Origin: JBDLRH01 sp039800165
GTDB taxonomy: Bacteria; Pseudomonadota; Gammaproteobacteria; Burkholderiales; Burkholderiaceae_C
DNA: 15,302 nucleotides
Reading direction: 5' to 3'
NCBI GenBank assembly: GCA_039800165.1
Contig: JBDLRH010000020.1
Span: 1 to 15,302 of the forward strand
The notes beneath the pieces were generated by a model. It was not told where the DNA came from. It did not search any database and saw only the letters and a list, made by a program, of their open reading frames with translations. The stretch's first letter is position 1; each line of letters opens with the position of its first letter. The translations under genes were made by a program, and so were the position numbers. Positions 14,292 through 15,302 of this stretch are shown here, in pieces.

Positions 14292-15302
14292 ATGATCACT
14301 CTGGCGGTTGACTGCATGGGGGGCGACCACGGCCCCCGCGTAACGCTTGAGGCCTGCCGGCGCTTTCTGGAGCGCGAGCCGCAGGCCACGCTGCTGCTGG
14401 TCGGCCTGCCCGAGCGGCTGGCGGGCCTGCAGCACCCGCGGGCGCGGGTGGTGGCGGCTTCCGAGGTGGTCGAGATGGACGACCCGGTCGAGGTGGCGCT
14501 GCGAAAGAAGCGCGACTCGTCGATGCGCATCGCGGTGCAGCAGGTCAAGGACGGCGCAGCCCAGGCGGCGGTGTCGGCCGGCAACACCGGGGCGCTGATG
14601 GCGCTGTCGCGCTACCTGCTCAAGACGGTGGACGGCATCGACCGCCCGGCGATCGCCACCCAGTTGCCCAACGCCAAGGGCGGCGCCACCACCGTGCTGG
14701 ACCTGGGCGCCAACGTCGATTGCACCGCCGAGCACCTGCTGCAGTTCGCGGTGATGGGCTCGGCCTTGGTGGCCGCCCTGACCGACAACGAACAGCCCTC
14801 GGTCGGCCTCCTGAACATCGGCGAAGAAATCATCAAAGGTGGCGAAACTATCAAAAAAGCGGGCGAACTGCTTCGATCTGCCGCCAACGCCGGCGATCTG
14901 AACTTTTACGGCAATGTTGAAGGCAACGATATCTTCAAGGGCACGACCGACATCGTGGTCTGTGATGGCTTTGTCGGCAATGTGGCCCTGAAAACCAGCG
15001 AAGGCCTGGCGTCGATGATCGGCGGCTTCCTGAAAGACGAGTTTTCTCGCGGCATCCTCACAAAAATAGCGGCCATCGTCGCTTATCCGGTCCTAAAATC
15101 GTTTAAAAATCGAGTTGATCACCGCCGTTACAACGGCGCGGCCCTGCTCGGGCTGCGCGGGCTGGTGTTCAAGAGCCACGGCTCGGCGGACGAGGTGGCC
15201 TTCGAGCGGGCCCTGGCGCGCGCGTATGATGCCGCCCGACATCGCTTGCTCGAGCGCGTTCACGCCCGCATTGCGCATGCCGCCCCGCTGCTGGCGGCGC
15301 CG
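14292..15302 (+). CDS. plsX: Phosphate acyltransferase PlsX (3' end outside window)
   Basis: Converts acyl-ACP to acyl-phosphate, the donor for PlsY in phospholipid synthesis; a peripheral membrane enzyme. 337 codons are open to the window edge, close to full family length, so little is missing. Seen: ITLAVDCMGGDHGP (2-15), AAVSAGNTGALMAL (92-105), TVLDLGANVDC (134-144), GLLNIGEE (172-179), FYGNVEGNDIF (205-215), DIVVCDGFVGNVALK (220-234), and DHRRYNGAALLGLRG (276-290). ATG 14292 gives the canonical N-terminus; no Shine-Dalgarno is obvious. The rpmF-plsX order predicts fabH next. Codons for residues about 177-277 are markedly AT-richer than the rest, described separately. Confidence 0.95.
   Translation, partial: MITLAVDCMGGDHGPRVTLEACRRFLEREPQATLLLVGLPERLAGLQHPRARVVAASEVVEMDDPVEVALRKKRDSSMRIAVQQVKDGAAQAAVSAGNTGALMALSRYLLKTVDGIDRPAIATQLPNAKGGATTVLDLGANVDCTAEHLLQFAVMGSALVAALTDNEQPSVGLLNIGEEIIKGGETIKKAGELLRSAANAGDLNFYGNVEGNDIFKGTTDIVVCDGFVGNVALKTSEGLASMIGGFLKDEFSRGILTKIAAIVAYPVLKSFKNRVDHRRYNGAALLGLRGLVFKSHGSADEVAFERALARAYDAARHRLLERVHARIAHAAPLLAAP
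14816..15130 (+). other. Low-GC patch with foreign-looking codon use inside plsX
   Basis: Counting bases, 14821-15120 has 154 G+C of 300 (51%), while the 60 bases before have 41 (68%) and the 60 after have 43 (72%). Lysine is AAA eight times and AAG once inside the patch, but AAG in all five earlier and the one later plsX lysines. ATA, CTA, TCT and CGA codons also appear. The reading frame and protein motifs are uninterrupted. Confidence 0.8.

Overview
The window looks like a high-GC (about 70% in the lines I counted) betaproteobacterial chromosome segment, most likely Burkholderiales and perhaps Comamonadaceae or a relative. The evidence is a hemC-hemD-hemX-hemY cluster, a roughly 1000-residue RNase E with an Arg/Gly-rich tail, and the conserved order rne / rluC ... 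maf / yceD-rpmF-plsX. Nearly every base belongs to housekeeping genes. I see no RNA genes, CRISPR array, insertion sequence, phage gene or defence system.

Bases 1-5166 (plus strand) hold a heme block: hemC (porphobilinogen deaminase), hemD (uroporphyrinogen III synthase), hemX (membrane-anchored coiled-coil protein), hemY (membrane TPR protein) and an exported DUF4198 protein. hemD/hemX and hemY/DUF4198 overlap by ATGA, so hemD to the DUF4198 gene reads as one coupled unit. HemC and HemD perform consecutive tetrapyrrole steps; HemX and HemY are their usual membrane partners of poorly defined role.

Bases 5216-8233 (minus strand) are rne, with a catalytic N-terminal half, an amphipathic membrane-anchor segment and a long Arg/Gly/Glu low-complexity scaffold containing 12-bp tandem repeats. 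Its inferred promoter lies inside the first codons of the divergent gene rluC, giving a leader of about 510 nt.

Bases 8745-11886 (plus strand) carry rluC (23S pseudouridine synthase), a HAD phosphatase, a small Rieske protein and a membrane-anchored S49 (SppA-like) peptidase. Bases 11908-13268 (minus strand) carry maf/yceF and, overlapping it by 4 nt, an RsmI-like methyltransferase paralogue.

From about 13297 (plus strand) come yceD (DUF177), rpmF (L32) and plsX, which runs off the right edge. A clear TATAAT promoter, a long leader stem and an intrinsic terminator surround rpmF. The same skeleton (rne divergent from rluC, yceF divergent from yceD-rpmF-plsX) is known in E. coli; here four extra genes are lodged between rluC and maf.

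The most unusual signal is a patch of about 300 bp inside plsX, near 51% GC with AAA/GAA/ATA/CTA codons, between flanks near 70% GC. It looks like a recombination tract or a constrained nucleic-acid element. Second are the regulatory structures: the rne leader with its promoter inside rluC, the rpmF leader stem, and hairpins spanning the stop codons of both convergent gene pairs.
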